Positions 26,501 through 39,277 of a DNA stretch of 64,000 nt are shown in pieces. Location: contig CM012955.1 of assembly GCA_000181795.3 (NCBI GenBank), positions 6,010,838-6,074,837 of the forward strand, read 5' to 3'. This DNA comes from Trichinella spiralis (Eukaryota; Nematoda; Enoplea; Trichinellida; Trichinellidae). The translations under genes and the position numbers were made by a program. Below the pieces are notes generated by a model. The model was not told where the DNA came from. It worked only from the letters and a program-made list of their open reading frames with translations, and searched no databases. How positions within the stretch are numbered: the stretch's first letter is position 1; each line of letters starts with the position of its first letter.

Positions 26501-29500
26501 CGTAGTAATACAAATGGGTCAAGAAACTGTGAAAAGCACAGCTCAAGTTTGTGTTGAACGTGAGTCACATTCAATTAGGATTGTGGATTAGTCTATTTAT
26601 ATGCCCTTTTGTTGTTTTCATATATTTTTGTTTTGTTCACACTTCTGAAATTTGATGAACTTTACATATGAATCTTAACTGAAATTTATGAAATTTTAGC
26701 TATTCCTCCTTTGAAAATCACTGAAGGATTAACTGATTTGACAATTCAATTAAACGATGCGCTGCAGCTTTCTGTAAAATTGACTGGTTTACCAGAAAAA
26801 GTGGAATGGTTCAAAGATGGAGTAAAGCTTAAAAACAGTCGAACATTACGCATGGAATCTCAAGATGATGGCTTATATACTTTGATTGTGCAAAATTCAA
26901 GCATTAAAGATGTAGGACGTTATGAATTCAAGGCAACAAATAAAGACGGCTCTGTCGAATCAGATGCACTGATTAAAATAAAATCTGAAAGTGATGACAA
27001 ACCAAAGGATGAAGATGCAGCCCTTGCGCTTGTTAAAGGCTTGACAAATCAGAACGTTAGTGATGGAGAACCCTTTGAACTGCGTGCCAAATTCAGTCGA
27101 AAACCCAAAGAAGTCAAATGGTATGAATTTTTAGTTGAGGAAGAATTTTTTTTTATTACAAAATGCTATTTTTACTTTCAGGTATAAATCAGGGAAGCAG
27201 ATTCTTCCATCTAAGAGAGTTAAGATCTCTTCTGATGGCTTAGAATTTATCCTTGAAATTACAGATGCAAAAGAAGATGATTCTGGAAAATATGAAATAG
27301 AAGCGTTCGATGACAAAGGCTCAGTTAATAGTTCAGCTGATGTAAATGTGAAAGGTGCCTTGCAATCTTAGTTGTTTTTAACATTTTAAAAATATAAGTT
27401 AACCTGCACTTTTAATTGTACTGTACTGTATTGTAATATTTAATGTTTATTAACTATTATAGGGTGTTAAAAATGTGTATGCGTCATTACAAAATTATTA
27501 CTTGTTATATATTACAGGAACAGTTCCGTTGAAAATAAATGATGGATTGAAACCTGTAGAACTATTTTCGGGTGAAACAATCAGATTAGCAGTCAACATG
27601 GTAGGGTCTCCGGACTCAGTGGATTGGTCAGTTATTTATTAGTTATTGAATATGAGCACTATTTATAAAAATTTATTTAGGTTCAAAGATGGCAAAAAAT
27701 TAGAAGAATCAGCAAACTGTGAATTTTCTGCCGCAAATGGAATTTATGAAATGACAATAAAAAACTGCAGCATGAATGACAAAGGCAGTTATGAATTTCA
27801 AGCTTCAAATTCTAAAGGAGATGTTTCTTCTTCGGGAATAGTCAAAATTAAAGCGCGTGATGATGAGAAACCAAAAGATGAAGACGTTGCTTTAACGCTA
27901 GTGAAGGGACTGAGCGATCAGCAAATAAATTTTGGAGATACTTTAGAACTTAAAATTAAACTTAATCGAAAGCCGCACCGATTTATATGGTATAGAATGG
28001 GTTCAGTATATTACTGTATAATTATTATTTAATAAATATGCGTTCAGGTACAAAAATGGGAAAGAAATAGAACCTTCTCCTAGAGTTAAAGTGGTAGAGA
28101 AGGAGTCTGAAGTCGGTTTGATTATCACGGATGCAACTGAAGATGACGCTGGAGCGTACAAAATTGTTGCAGAGCTTGGTTCTGCAGCCGTTGACAGTTC
28201 AGCTGACGTTGCCGTCAAAAGTGAGATTATTGTTTCATTAATCAAACTTCGTGCTTGTTACTTTTTAATACTGTTGCAGAGCTGCTTCAGCCATTGAAAA
28301 TTTTGAAACCATTAAAGGACCAAAAGTGTACTGTTGGAACAAAAATTACCTTCCTTGTTGAAATTTCTGATAAACCACAGGCAATCAGATGGTAATGTCA
28401 CTAGAAAATTGTATTCCGTTCTTCATAACTGAATAATTTTTGCAAATGCAGGTACAAAAATGGTAAACAAATTGCAGAGTCAAAACGTGTTGTGATGCAG
28501 TCAATGACAGATAAGTTGCACAAATTAGAAATTGATTCAGCAGAACTAGATGACGAAGGCATTTACTCTGTTGAAGTGGAAAACAAATCAGGAATGGCAA
28601 AATCTGAAGCTATGTTGAACATTCTGGACGATCACTCTCAGAAGCCGTCATTTAAAATATTGCGTGATTTAGAAAATCAAGAAGTTACTCAAGGGGAAAC
28701 TGTGCTTTTTTCGGTTGAATTTTCTCAGGTTCCGAAAACCGTGTCATGGTAAGCTTATTTTATTTAATTAATAAATCGAACTGGGTTAGTTAAACATTTA
28801 TGCTGCTGCTCAGTTGTGAACAGCACCTTGAAGCTTCATCGTATTTCATTGCAAAAATCTATTTTAGGTACAAACATATGGAAAAAATTTCTCCAGATGA
28901 AAAGATTAAAATTAACTTTCCTAAAAGTACTCACTGTGAGCTAGAACTTCACAATGCATCACTTGAAGATATATCAGCATATCGTGTAGAGGCCATGGAT
29001 GAATATGGAAACGTGGTGTCATCTGCTGCAGAATTACATGTTCAGCGTAGGTTATCATTTCATTAAATGCACATTATTGTTTGTTTATTCATGCAATTTT
29101 AACAGTTGCAATTGTTTTATCATTTATTAAGTTTTGTTTTGTGTTCACTTGTGATATCTGCTGCATTTTGTTGAAGATATTTAAATGTTATGCTTCAATT
29201 TTATTGCATTTCATTTTTATGTTAAACATTTATATTTTAGGTAGCCCAGATGCTCTTGAAATTCTCAAAGGCTTAGAAGATATACAGATTGTACCGGGAG
29301 AAACTGCTACTTTTAAAATTCAGGTGAAAGGAAAGCCTAAATTTGTGAAATGGTGGGTACTTTGCACAGTATGTTAGATGAGATGAATAATAACATTTTT
29401 TTAGGTATAAAAACGGAAGAATTTTATCTGGAAATGATAAAGCAGTGGCAAAATCTTTGGATAATGGAAATTATATTTTAACAATAGAAGATGCTTCAGA

Positions 29501-32500
29501 AAATGATCAGGCAGAGTACAAATGTGTTCTTGAAAATGATTTTGGTTCTGTGGCATCTGAAGGGAAGTTAACTGTTGGAAAAATACAAAAATTAGAGAGC
29601 GATGAGATAAAAGACAAAGGATTATTGAAGTTGCTGAGAGGACTGTCAGACCACTCAGCAGATGTGGGCAGTAAAGTTGAATTTTCAGTTCAGCTTCAAG
29701 GTTTTCCTGAAAACATTAGCTGGTTTGCAAATGGTAGGCTTATTGAGCCACATTATTGCAATACTGAAATGCTGCCAAATGGCGAGATATTGTGCAAATG
29801 TTGCATACCTGCTGTCAAAATGGATGATGCGGGAATATTGAAATTTCAGGCATCAAATTCAAGTGGAACAGTGAATTCTGAATGCACGTTGAAAGTGACC
29901 GGTATATCCTTATAAACATAATTATATCTAATATATAATCCTATATAATTATATTAAGGAAATAATTATATTTTATAATAATCTAACTGCTTATTATTTT
30001 TCCCAATTAATAATTACATAACGATTGATCCCATATGTAATATGATATGATATGGTTGTAAAGTAATCACAAAAATTTTATTTCTTAATTAAGTTTAAAA
30101 GTTAATGAATTGTGATGTCTTCAGGTTATCCGCCAAAATTCCTCCGTGGTCTTACTGACAGAACTACAGCACCGAAATGTCGTATAGTATTAGAAGTTGA
30201 AATCGACCCAAAACCCAATTCCATAAAATGGTATAAAGATAATGCCATTTTAAAAAGCACATCAAAAATGGAAATGATAACTGTGGACAGTAATACTTAT
30301 CAGTTGATTTTGAATGACATTGACCGTGCAGATGCTGGAAGTTACTCTGTTGAAGTTACTAATGAATTTGGTAGCGCAAAATCAACTGGAAAACTGTCTG
30401 TGTCAAGTAAGCAGAAAAATGTTCAAACAATATGTATGTTATTGCAAATAATAATTTTAATTGCTGTAGGTACAGCAGAAAAACCACTGAAGCCAAAAAT
30501 AACTGATGGGCTGAAAAACGTATCTGTACTTGAAGGTGAAAATGCCGCATTTTCTGCTACAATAGAAGGGAAGCCTACGACTGTTAAATGGTAATTTCGT
30601 TTACCATTATGATGCTTTGTTTTTATAGTCTTAGTTGATGCACCATTTTGAAAATTTAATTTACTGTTTAACAGTCTTTTTAATGTTGTGCAGCTTGTTT
30701 TAAATGTTACTAAAAGATAAATTTCTTGTTATATTACAAAAATTAGTGATGTGGAAGTTCTTCAGGTATCGAAATGGAATTGAATTGAAGGCAGGACCAA
30801 ACATTGAAGTGAAACAGTTGGACGACGCCACGTACAAGCTTATTTTAATTAACTGTGATAAAAGCAAAGAAGGAGTTATCAAAATAGTTGCTTCCAATGA
30901 TAAAGGTTCTGATTATTCAGAAGCCCAATTGTCAGTTGAAAGTATGTGCTTGATTTTTGTTTATTGATGCTAGCTTTATTATATAAAAAAATTTAGTTCC
31001 GGTTATGAAAAAAGTTTCTGATGATGGCATTGGAGCAAAATTTGTAGTACCTTTAGAAAATATACGTGGTAACGAAAAGGAATCATTAAAATTAACATGC
31101 AAAGTAAAAGGACAGCCATTCCCAAAAATTACTTGGTAAGTTAGTATTTGATTTGTTTGATTATTTATGCAGCGAAATACTTTTTCTTAGTTAAAAATGA
31201 AATATTGTAATTTGCTTAACAACTTTAAGAATGTAGTTCAAATGAGTGCAGAAAAACAACATGGAAAATGTATCTTTAAAAAATATTACAATGTTTTAGA
31301 GCACTTTAACTTTTTATGAGGTTTAATTTGTCAAATAATGATTTCAGGTTAAAAGATGGTCAACCATTGCCAGCAGATTCAAGGATAGTGGCTGAAACAG
31401 ACGTTGATGGAACGTGTACATTAAATATTTCCTGTGTGATACCAGATGATGCGGGAATGTACGCTTGTGTTGCTCAGAATCATATGGGAAAAGATCGCAC
31501 TGAATGTGAAATGAAAGTTGGCGGTACAGGCATTTTCTACGTTTTATCATCTTTAGGATGTGCAGCTTTTGATTATTTAAGCTTCTTACTCAATTTAGAC
31601 GGTAATGGTTACGTAGAAATTATTATTTGGGTGCATTTTGCTTTTGATATCTGAACTTTAAGTAGTGCTTTTAATGGCTGACTGAAAATGAAGTTCATTA
31701 TTTTGTGCATTTTTATCTTCTTGTAGTTTAATGATCATTTTCAAGTATGCACTCAGTCAGTTTTTATGCTTAGTCACATTTACAGTTTTCATCGTTTTTT
31801 ATTAATAAACTAATCTAGCCTGCATGCATTTCATATGAAATTTTTTAGAATTTAAATGCTGCTATGCAATTTAGATAGTAAAGGTTGTAATTTAATGGCC
31901 ATTTCATGTAATAAGGCTTTTCCATTTAAGGTTATAGTACTTTAAACAGAAGCGTTAATTAGAGCTGTTGAAGAAAGTGATAGAGTAGTAATACGCACTA
32001 TAACAGGATTTAATATAGTGTCATTTTAACCTCTAGTTTCATAACGTCATTTTTGCTAAAACAATGCATATTTGCATAATTTTTCTGGACTTTATTATTT
32101 CACAAATCAAAACAGAACACGTGTTATAATTAATCATTGCTTATGTTTGCACAGATCTTTTAAAATGCAGAACGTTGCCTTCTTCTGCTAGGAAAGGAAT
32201 GTTAAAGTTAAGAAGGTATAGCAAGAAGCGTTGTTTATGAGAAGAAACACTATCTCTTACAATAAAAAATGTAACTTGTTTGACACGTGCGATCTGAATA
32301 ATAGTGTAACAAGAGGCTGAGCTGTTTGCTAAGCACGATGTTGATGTCAGTGTTGTCGACTGTTTGGAAAACAGACATGTCATTGGACAGCATGTCAGGC
32401 ATACAAAGCACTATTCAATGCCTGTAAGCAATTTTTTAGTTTAAAGAAAGCTCAAAAGCAATAGTGTAGGCAATATGTTGTCTGAAGTGGTTGACTATCA

Positions 32501-35500
32501 GATAGATCACTTACAGGTAATGTCTTCTGCAGTGTAACATGATATGCATATGAATTGAAATGTTTCAGGACTTGAATACTTTTGCACTGAACACAGTGAA
32601 CGAGTTTTACAACACTTTTTATTCATATCCAAATGAAAATTTTTTGAAAGATGTTAATTTAGATGTGCGTGCTTCAGAAGAACTGGACTCTGGTATGGCT
32701 CCACAGTTCATCAAACCTCTGCGCTCAAACAGTGTTATCGAGGGTGAAAATCTCATACTTGAGGTAGCTGTTTAATGAAATGTTATCTGGTTTTAATAAA
32801 ATATCCATTATAGGCAAGAATTATTGGCAATCCATTACCGTCAGTTTGCTGGTAACTGCTCATTTTACATATACTTATTGAGTTATTAGTATCAGATTTT
32901 TCTGTTGACTGTTGTTATCTGTTTACACTGTATGCGGCTATGTTGCATAACTGTTATAAATGGTTAAATATATATATTTCATTTGAAGTTGGCATGAAAT
33001 GATGCTGTTTGCTATTATCCCTCTTACTTCTTGATGTGTGCTTAATTGATTTGTTTTTATTCGTAACTCATGTTTATAAATGTACTGATCTGTATAGCGC
33101 AAAAAATTCTGTTTCAGCAAATATTTCTTATTTTTATTTTAGGTACGTTAATGATAAAGAGGTGGTTCCAAATGAGCGTGTAGAGGGGAAAATTGAATGT
33201 ATTGCCAACGAAGTTGTATTTCTGCTTCAAATTAAAAATGCTCGTCCAGAAGACGCGGCAAATTATAAATGTGAAGCAACCAATCCGTATGGGACACAAT
33301 ACAGCGAGGCTTCTGTTACAGTTGAAAGTAAATGCTCACGCTGTGAAATACTTTGAATGTTATTTTGTGAAAAATATATTTATATTTTAGTTCCAAAGCC
33401 CGCAGATCAAGTTGCTCCTAAATTTGTAATTCCTTTGGTTGATATGCGTGCAAATGAAGGAAAGACTTTGCGCGCTGAAGTTAAAGTCCGTGGACGACCA
33501 ACTCCGGAGTTAACATGGTCTGCATATTTTTTTTATTTTATAATTCAATTGCAGTATTATTGCATATTTATAACGTTACTGATGAGGATTTTAAATTATG
33601 CGTAACTCATATTGCAATGTTAAGGTTCAAAAATAAAGTACCTCTAACACCTGAGGAAGAGGGATTGCACATAGACAGCTTGGGAGAAGGTAGATGGTTG
33701 TTGACAATGAATAAAGTTACTGCTGATGCATCTGGATTGTACGAATGTGTAGCAACGAACAAACTCGGCACTGATCAATGCAGTGCTGTATTCACAATTA
33801 AACGTGAGATGGGTTCCATTATAGTGCGCTAAATAAATGTAAAGTTATTTTCAGCATCGAAAAGCAATCGCAAACGTGATGATAACTTTTATGCCCCTGT
33901 ATTTAACGTACCTTTACATGACCGGCGCCTTCCTGAAAAATCTGTTATGGTAATTGAATGCTTCGTTGACGCAAATCCAAAGGCAACAATTCACTGGTAA
34001 ATAAACTGACCATAAATGAGTTGAAGCAAATTTAACCGTTGTGATAATATAATGACTCGAAACTCTACTGAACTGTGTGTATTTATACTTATATTATAAC
34101 ACTTTTCTGCAGGTATAAAGGTGATCAGCTCCTTGAAGAAGATGCTCACGTTCAAATGGAAACATACCCTGATGGAAAGTGTCGGTTGCGAATACAATAC
34201 TTTTCTGAGTGTGATGCAGGTTTTTATCGATGTACTGCTGAAAATGAAATTGGATCGGCAACTACTTCAGCATATTTATCAGTAGAAGGTATGTTGACTA
34301 ACGATTATTCGCATCGCAGTATAGTCTGTGATGTATATATATATATATATGTTTAGTGGAGAGAGAAAGAGAAGTTTCAAAAAAGACAGAATATGCACCA
34401 TTTTTTACAAAACTGCTGCAAGACACTAAAACATCACTTGACCTTCCAGTTTGTATAGATTGCGTAGTCAGAGGTGTTCCATTTCCAGAAATTCGATGGT
34501 AATCACCTCCAGTCTGAGGATTGATAACTTGTGGACTAGTCTGATACTATTTTAGGTACAAAGACGGTATGGCTATTACGAGCAGAGATGTAAAAACAGA
34601 ATTATTCGAAGACGGCAGGTGTTGCCTAACTATTGACAAAGTAGATCAATCAAATTTGGGAGCATATCGATGCGTTGCTAGTAATGTGCACGGCTCAAGT
34701 AGTTGTGCATGCATGCTCATTAGTGACAGTAAGCAATTTCACTGTAAATTTACTGTAAAAATATTACAGTATTGTAATATGAAAATAATCTCTTTACAGC
34801 TTTGAAAGCCGACAAAAAAGTAGAACAAAATGCTCCTTGGTTTTCAAAAACTTTAACTGATACATGGGTTGAAAAAGGATCTGATTTGATGTTAACCTGT
34901 AAAGTTGACGGTGATTTTCCAATGGAGATTAAATGGTAATTATTTATTTAATACTTTTTGACGATTAAATCAAAACAGTGATGGTAAATGTTTTAGGTAC
35001 AAAGACGGAAAGTTACTGCGCCCATCCGATCGAATGTCAATGACGTTTGATGATGATGGAACAGTTACTTTGAAGATTCTGCGATGCAGCTACGCTGATG
35101 AAGGATTGTATCGTTGCGTGGCTGAAAATTCAGTCGGTACTGCCAACAGCATGGGAGTTGTTTCCGTTCCAGGTAATAATTGTAAATCTGCCTTTCTTCT
35201 CAACTTAATTTACGTATGCTGTAGTGGCTATGGAAAAACAAAATTTCATTTTGCCTGAAGGGGTGGCTCCTCAGGTAATTGTTCCTTTGGAGAATGAACG
35301 CTGCACTGAAGGTGATCGGTTGGAACTGAATTGTCAGTTTTCTGGAAGCGATTTACAAATTCGATGGTTCAAAGACGGACTGACTGTTAGTTCTGATGGT
35401 CATATAAAACTGGAAAATGCAGAAAATGGCTGGTCTAAACTTATAATACCATCACTAATGTTAAAAGATGAGGGCTCGTATCGTTGCGTTGCTAGCAATG

Positions 35501-38500
35501 AGTTTGGTTCTGCAACTACTAAAGGATTCGCTCGTGTTGAATGTAATAATTTCCCATGTTTTTTGAAATATCATTATTTGTTGTTTGAAATTTAGTTGTT
35601 TCAATGAGTGAATTGCTGCGAGCAAAGAAACCAAAAACAACTCTGATCGATTTTACAGTACCATTAAGAGATTTACGTCTGATGGATTCGCATCCTCTTT
35701 TGCTCGAATGCATATGCAGTTCTGGTGAAACTCCTGAAATTAAATGGTGCTTCATACTTTTCAGTTTCATCATGATCTTTCATTTTATTTTAATTTCATA
35801 GGTACAAGGATGGCGATTTGCTCCAAGAATCTGACCGCGTCATTATTGAAAATTTGCCTGACGGAAAATGCAGACTTAAAATTCACAGCTGTACACCTGA
35901 TGATGAAGGATTGTATCGTTGCGTTGCAGAAGACAGTTCAGGATCAGCAAATACAAAATCGAGAGTCATAGTAAAACGTACTGAAGTTTGCAAATGTATT
36001 CTGATTTTATTAAGCAATGTTAATATGTGTACATTTCAGCATCTTTTATTGGGGAAGATTTATCTCACCGCAGAAGCATAGCAGGCAAAGCACCACACTT
36101 TATCGAGCCTCTCACTTCGCAAAAGCTCACACAGGGATCACATCTCCGCTTGGTTTGCCGTGTTGATGGTGATCCAATGCCATCGATTCGATGGTAGCAT
36201 GTTGTGTATAAAGTAGATTTACAGTTAAGTCATATTTTCCACTTTGTCAGGTTAAAAGATGGAGATCGCATTTACTCTGGTGGTCGACATCAAATGAATA
36301 CTTCACCAGATGGTTTAGTTGAATTAATTATAACCAATGCATCTCCGTGGGATTCAGGATGCTATCGGTGTTTGGCTGAAAATGAACATGGATCAGCTAG
36401 AACAATAAGCGATGTACGAGTTGACAGGCTGAGCAAAAAACCAGCTGTTGATTGGGAAGAGGAGATCAAGCATGGAAGGGCTCCAGGATTTATTCGACCT
36501 CTAACAGTGAAGCGCGTCATGGAAGGGGATACGATCACACTGGAGTGTTTGCCATTTGGAAATCCGTTTCCTGAAATACGGTGGCTGAAGGATGGTGTTG
36601 AAGTGTCACCGAATGAGAGAATCGATATTCAACAAGGAGAAGATGGATGGCAGCGTTTAATTATAAAAGATGTCTGCTTGAATGACGATAGCTTTTATCG
36701 ATGTGTTGCTTCAAATGAATATGGCACTAACAGTACCAAAGCACAGCTCATTGTTGACGGTATGTACAGCTTAACTTCAGTGTTTGTTCAGATTAGCAAT
36801 TGCCAATGTTTTAGCTAATTCAGAAAAGTCAAAGGTAAACCTACTTGAAGAGGAGCCTGAGCCAATTAAAGAAAGACTTCGTTTCAAGCAAGGTTTGGCA
36901 AATTTGACAATTCATACAGGTTCACCTGCTGAATTTGAATGTTTTCCTGTTGGTTCTCCATATCCTACTGTTCAATGGTGAAGAAATTCTTTGAGTTGAA
37001 ACGAATGTTTTAATTTAAATAACATTCTTTTAAGGCTGAAAGATGGCGTGCCTTTGGTCCCATCTGATCGAATTCTCACTTGGAAAGACAGGTGGGGATT
37101 TCAACGCTTAGCAATATTAAATGCCACCATAGATGATGAAGGCGAATACAAATGTACAATAACAAATGATGATGGGATGATTTCGACAGAAGGAACATTA
37201 TCCATACTCAGCGGTATGTTTGTACCTGTTCCACTGTAATGCTGACATGTGCAAAGGCATTTTGATTTTAGATAAATATGAACGCCAAATCATGGACAAT
37301 GCGGATGTAGCAAGTCATGGACGAGAGTTTGCCGATCGACCTGAAATAGCTGCATTTTTGAGACATTTGAAGAATAAGCATGTTTTTTCTGGTTTTCCGG
37401 TGATTTTTGATTGTCTTGTTAAAGGATCTCAACAAATGGAAGCACGATGGTATGTAAGTTTTAGAAATGAATTGAGCAAATTTATCTTGATATTAACAGG
37501 TATCACAATGGAAAATTAATTGAATGCAACGAAAGAGTACATGCTCATTATGCTGGCGGTGGTTCGTACGTTTTAATCATCGATTCTTCCGTTTCAAATG
37601 ATGTGGGCGAGTATGTGGTGGAACTGTCGAACCAATTTGGAATGATCAGCAGCTCAGCTGTGTTGGATGTTACAGGTAAGTAGTATGTTGTTTAAAATGG
37701 CAACTTAACTGAACTACTGATGCTTCACAGTGCCGAGGTTGGATCACATGTCCATTGATCACCCTATGGAACCGTGCTACAAGTATCTTGCGGATGTTCT
37801 ACCAAGACGATTGCACTATTCCTCAATTCCAACACCACCTGACAGAGGGCCATTCATTGCTGAAGTTTCAGGACATTTTCTGACGTTGTCTTGGATACCA
37901 ACGAAACGTACCCCACCTCGATATTCACAAGTTACTTACATTGTGGAAATGAGAGAATTACCATACAGAGAGTGGTATGTAGTCGATTATAACATCCCGC
38001 AACCCTGTTGCAAAGTTCGCAACATGGAACATGGTAAAAGTTACCAGTTTCGCGTTCGAGCGGAAAATCTGTACGGTATAAGTGACCCATCTCCTCCATC
38101 GCCTCCATCTCAGTTGATGGCTCCACCAAAGCCTGCTCTAGGTGAAAAATTAAAATTATAATATCGATAAGCGATCTGAAAAGTACTAACTGACGATAAT
38201 ATGTTTTCAGACAAGTACAACAGGCCCATACCGTTGTTAGACCCTTATGCTCAGGATGCAATGAACAAAACATATGGTGAACGATACGGTATAGAGCAAT
38301 GTGAATATGTGGGTTTGTTAAAATAAAAATGTGTACATATTCAGCATGCGCACCGTGGTTTTCTCCTCAAGAAACTGATCGCGCTTTTTGTCCTGAACGA
38401 GGAAAACTGGTATTGTCAATGTTTGCTCATGGATATCCAGAACCAGAAGTAAAATGGCTTTTCCGTGGATGGGAAATTCAGCCAGACTCGTTGATTGGGA

Positions 38501-39277
38501 AATACAAGTCAGTGAACAGTTGATGATTAATTTGATTATTTTATTTTTGATTTCGAGTTGAATTTTATGATATTAAATTTTAATTATAAAAACGCTGTTA
38601 ATTGTTTCAGTATTCGAAGAGAAGGAAATGATGAATATTCCCTGACAATATATGCATTCTCGAAAGAGGATGTTGGCCAGTATCAGTGTAAGGCAGTGAA
38701 TGATCATGGTGAAGCTCAGCAAAATGTATTGGTTGATCTGGCTAGTAAGTTTCATCTTTGTGTGACAACTGTAAAAAGTTATGTTCTTTCTGGATAACGG
38801 ATTTCAATTCTAGTTCGCCCAACGTTTATTCAGCCACTTAATTCCAAAGTTGTGCAAAGTTGCAAACCTTGTCGCCTTGATTGTCGCATAGATGGCACAC
38901 CGATTCCTGAAATCAAATGGTACAAGGTAATTAAAGCATTGACACTAGATAAAACAGAATCTGAATGAAAAAAGATAATTTAATAATAACTTATATATGA
39001 CTTGATTGCACGGATAATTTAGGATTGGAAACCTCTTTTTGAAACAAACAGAATAAAATTCGTCCATGAACCACCTTGCATGTATTCACTGATAATTGAA
39101 ACTCCACTACTGCGAGATTCTGGAGTCTATGCATGCATAGCTAGCAACGAAGCTGGTGAAGTATCTTCTACTGGAACTGTTGCAGTTGAAGGTAATTCAA
39201 ATTCATTTTTTAATGCTAAAAATTAATTTTAATTGTCATTAAATTAAAATTTTTCAGCTGAACCATTTGATTACTGA
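4304..39277 (+). CDS. unc-89: UNC-89/obscurin, giant muscle M-line protein
   Basis: The exons chain in a single frame from ATG 4304 to TGA 39275-39277, about 20.3 kb of coding sequence and 6,769 residues (C. elegans UNC-89 large isoforms are about 6,600-8,100). Domain order is a basic Ser/Tyr-rich N-terminus, SH3, DH (RhoGEF), PH, Ser-rich linker, about 57 Ig domains with two acidic linkers, one fibronectin type III domain and two last Ig domains. The N-terminal 500 residues follow the known nematode UNC-89 closely, including the YSSY start, the DH segment YYSDDPG and the first Ig domain. UNC-89 is a sarcomere scaffold at the muscle M-line that organises thick filaments and signals to Rho. 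Unlike the long isoform of C. elegans, no C-terminal protein kinase domains follow. Sub-blocks with exon coordinates are listed separately. Splice sites were picked by eye, so single boundaries may be off. Confidence 0.93.
8622..13755 (+). other. unc-89: unc-89 Ig domains 1-13
   Basis: Exons: 8622-8754, 8813-8991, 9057-9609, 9834-10248, 10541-12537, 12589-12712, 12767-12900, 13064-13242 and 13441-13755. The 1,997-base exon holds most of Ig 5 and all of Ig 6-11 without an intron. Ig 4-11 keep the C-strand tryptophan (WSVNG, WFLNG, WYING) but mostly lack the B-strand cysteine, and Ig 6 lacks both cysteines. The exon at 12589-12712 is a non-Ig linker of about 41 residues, rich in Glu, Ser and Asp, before Ig 12. 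Confidence 0.85.
13991..20762 (+). other. unc-89: unc-89 tandem array of twelve one-exon Ig domains (Ig 14-25)
   Basis: Twelve exons each encode one Ig unit: 13991-14308, 14497-14814, 15174-15488, 15713-16030, 16276-16593, 16913-17230, 17454-17771, 18035-18352, 18650-18964, 19317-19634, 19926-20243 and 20445-20762. Ten are exactly 318 bases and two are 315; all start and end in phase 1. The units are strongly alike: an acidic lead-in, then EYQKVYEGQQAVLTCVAKG, EIHWYKDGEEI, EHFEMKSE and DQAEYRCEAWN. Both Ig cysteines are present. This is a tandem duplication series; any unit could be skipped without changing frame. Confidence 0.9.
19049..19073. repeat. TATTA pentamer repeat in an unc-89 intron
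   Basis: About five tandem TATTA units within the intron between the Ig 22 and Ig 23 exons. Confidence 0.7.
21111..21410 (+). other. unc-89: unc-89 acidic non-Ig linker exon
   Basis: A 300-base exon, phase 1 to phase 1, encodes 100 residues rich in Glu, Ser, Asp and Thr, with no tryptophan-centred Ig core (for example HRESFEHELDSENLEESQQ). It joins Ig 25 to Ig 26 in frame and is predicted to be disordered. C. elegans UNC-89 has a KSP-repeat region between Ig domains; no KSP repeats are visible here. Confidence 0.75.
21632..25197 (+). other. unc-89: unc-89 Ig domains 26-31
   Basis: Exons: 21632-21949, 22085-22402, 22452-22769, 23965-24074 with 24126-24333, 24394-24503 with 24565-24772, and 24831-24934 with 24990-25197. 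The first three are 318-base single-Ig exons like the preceding array. The next two are again 318 bases in total but split by one short intron after the B-strand cysteine codon (CK|VTG and CK|VAG), and the last is 312 bases. The 1.2-kb intron at 22770-23964 is the longest in the gene. Confidence 0.85.
25672..31523 (+). other. unc-89: unc-89 Ig domains 32-44, Trp-split exon architecture
   Basis: Exons: 25672-25801, 25853-26034, 26229-26337, 26387-26559, 26700-27120, 27182-27354, 27518-27626, 27681-27989, 28048-28220, 28280-28391, 28452-28748, 28868-29046, 29241-29352, 29405-29901, 30125-30406, 30470-30590, 30766-30941, 30997-31135 and 31348-31523. In most of these domains an intron splits the conserved Trp codon (TG|G) in phase 2, and domain borders are phase 1. 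Several units (Ig 33-39) lack both canonical cysteines, with ELKIKL or LSVKL in the B strand and YEFQASN or YEFKATN in the F strand. Confidence 0.82.
32470..37675 (+). other. unc-89: unc-89 linker and Ig domains 45-55
   Basis: Exons: 32470-32516, 32569-32763, 32814-32851, 33143-33327, 33391-33517, 33625-33803, 33855-33996, 34113-34288, 34357-34498, 34556-34728, 34800-34935, 34997-35172, 35225-35542, 35596-35746, 35802-35977, 36040-36193, 36251-36759, 36815-36977, 37035-37213, 37272-37449 and 37500-37675. The first two exons encode a non-Ig stretch (SEVVDYQIDHLQ, then NTFALNTVNEFYNTFYSYP). The Ig units that follow carry APQFIKPL- or APGFIRPL-type starts, WYKDG cores and YRCVAEN ends. The exon at 32814-32851 is only 38 bases. 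Confidence 0.82.
34334..34350. repeat. TA dinucleotide tract before a splice acceptor
   Basis: A run of alternating TA lies six bases upstream of the GTTTAG acceptor at 34351-34356 in a 68-base intron of unc-89. Confidence 0.7.
37731..39277 (+). other. unc-89: unc-89 C-terminus: fibronectin III plus two Ig domains
   Basis: Exons: 37731-38141, 38211-38288, 38345-38507, 38611-38744, 38814-38926, 39023-39191 and 39258-39277. The first encodes a fibronectin type III domain (PPDRGPFIAEV, LTLSWIPTKRTPP, YIVEMRE, YQFRVRAENLYGISDPSPPS). Then come an APWFSP linker, an Ig (VKWLFRGWEIQ), a last Ig (EIKWYKDWKPLFE, ACIASNEAGEVS) and a short tail ending FDY. The donor of the second exon could also be 13 bases earlier; both options keep phase 1. 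Confidence 0.8.
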
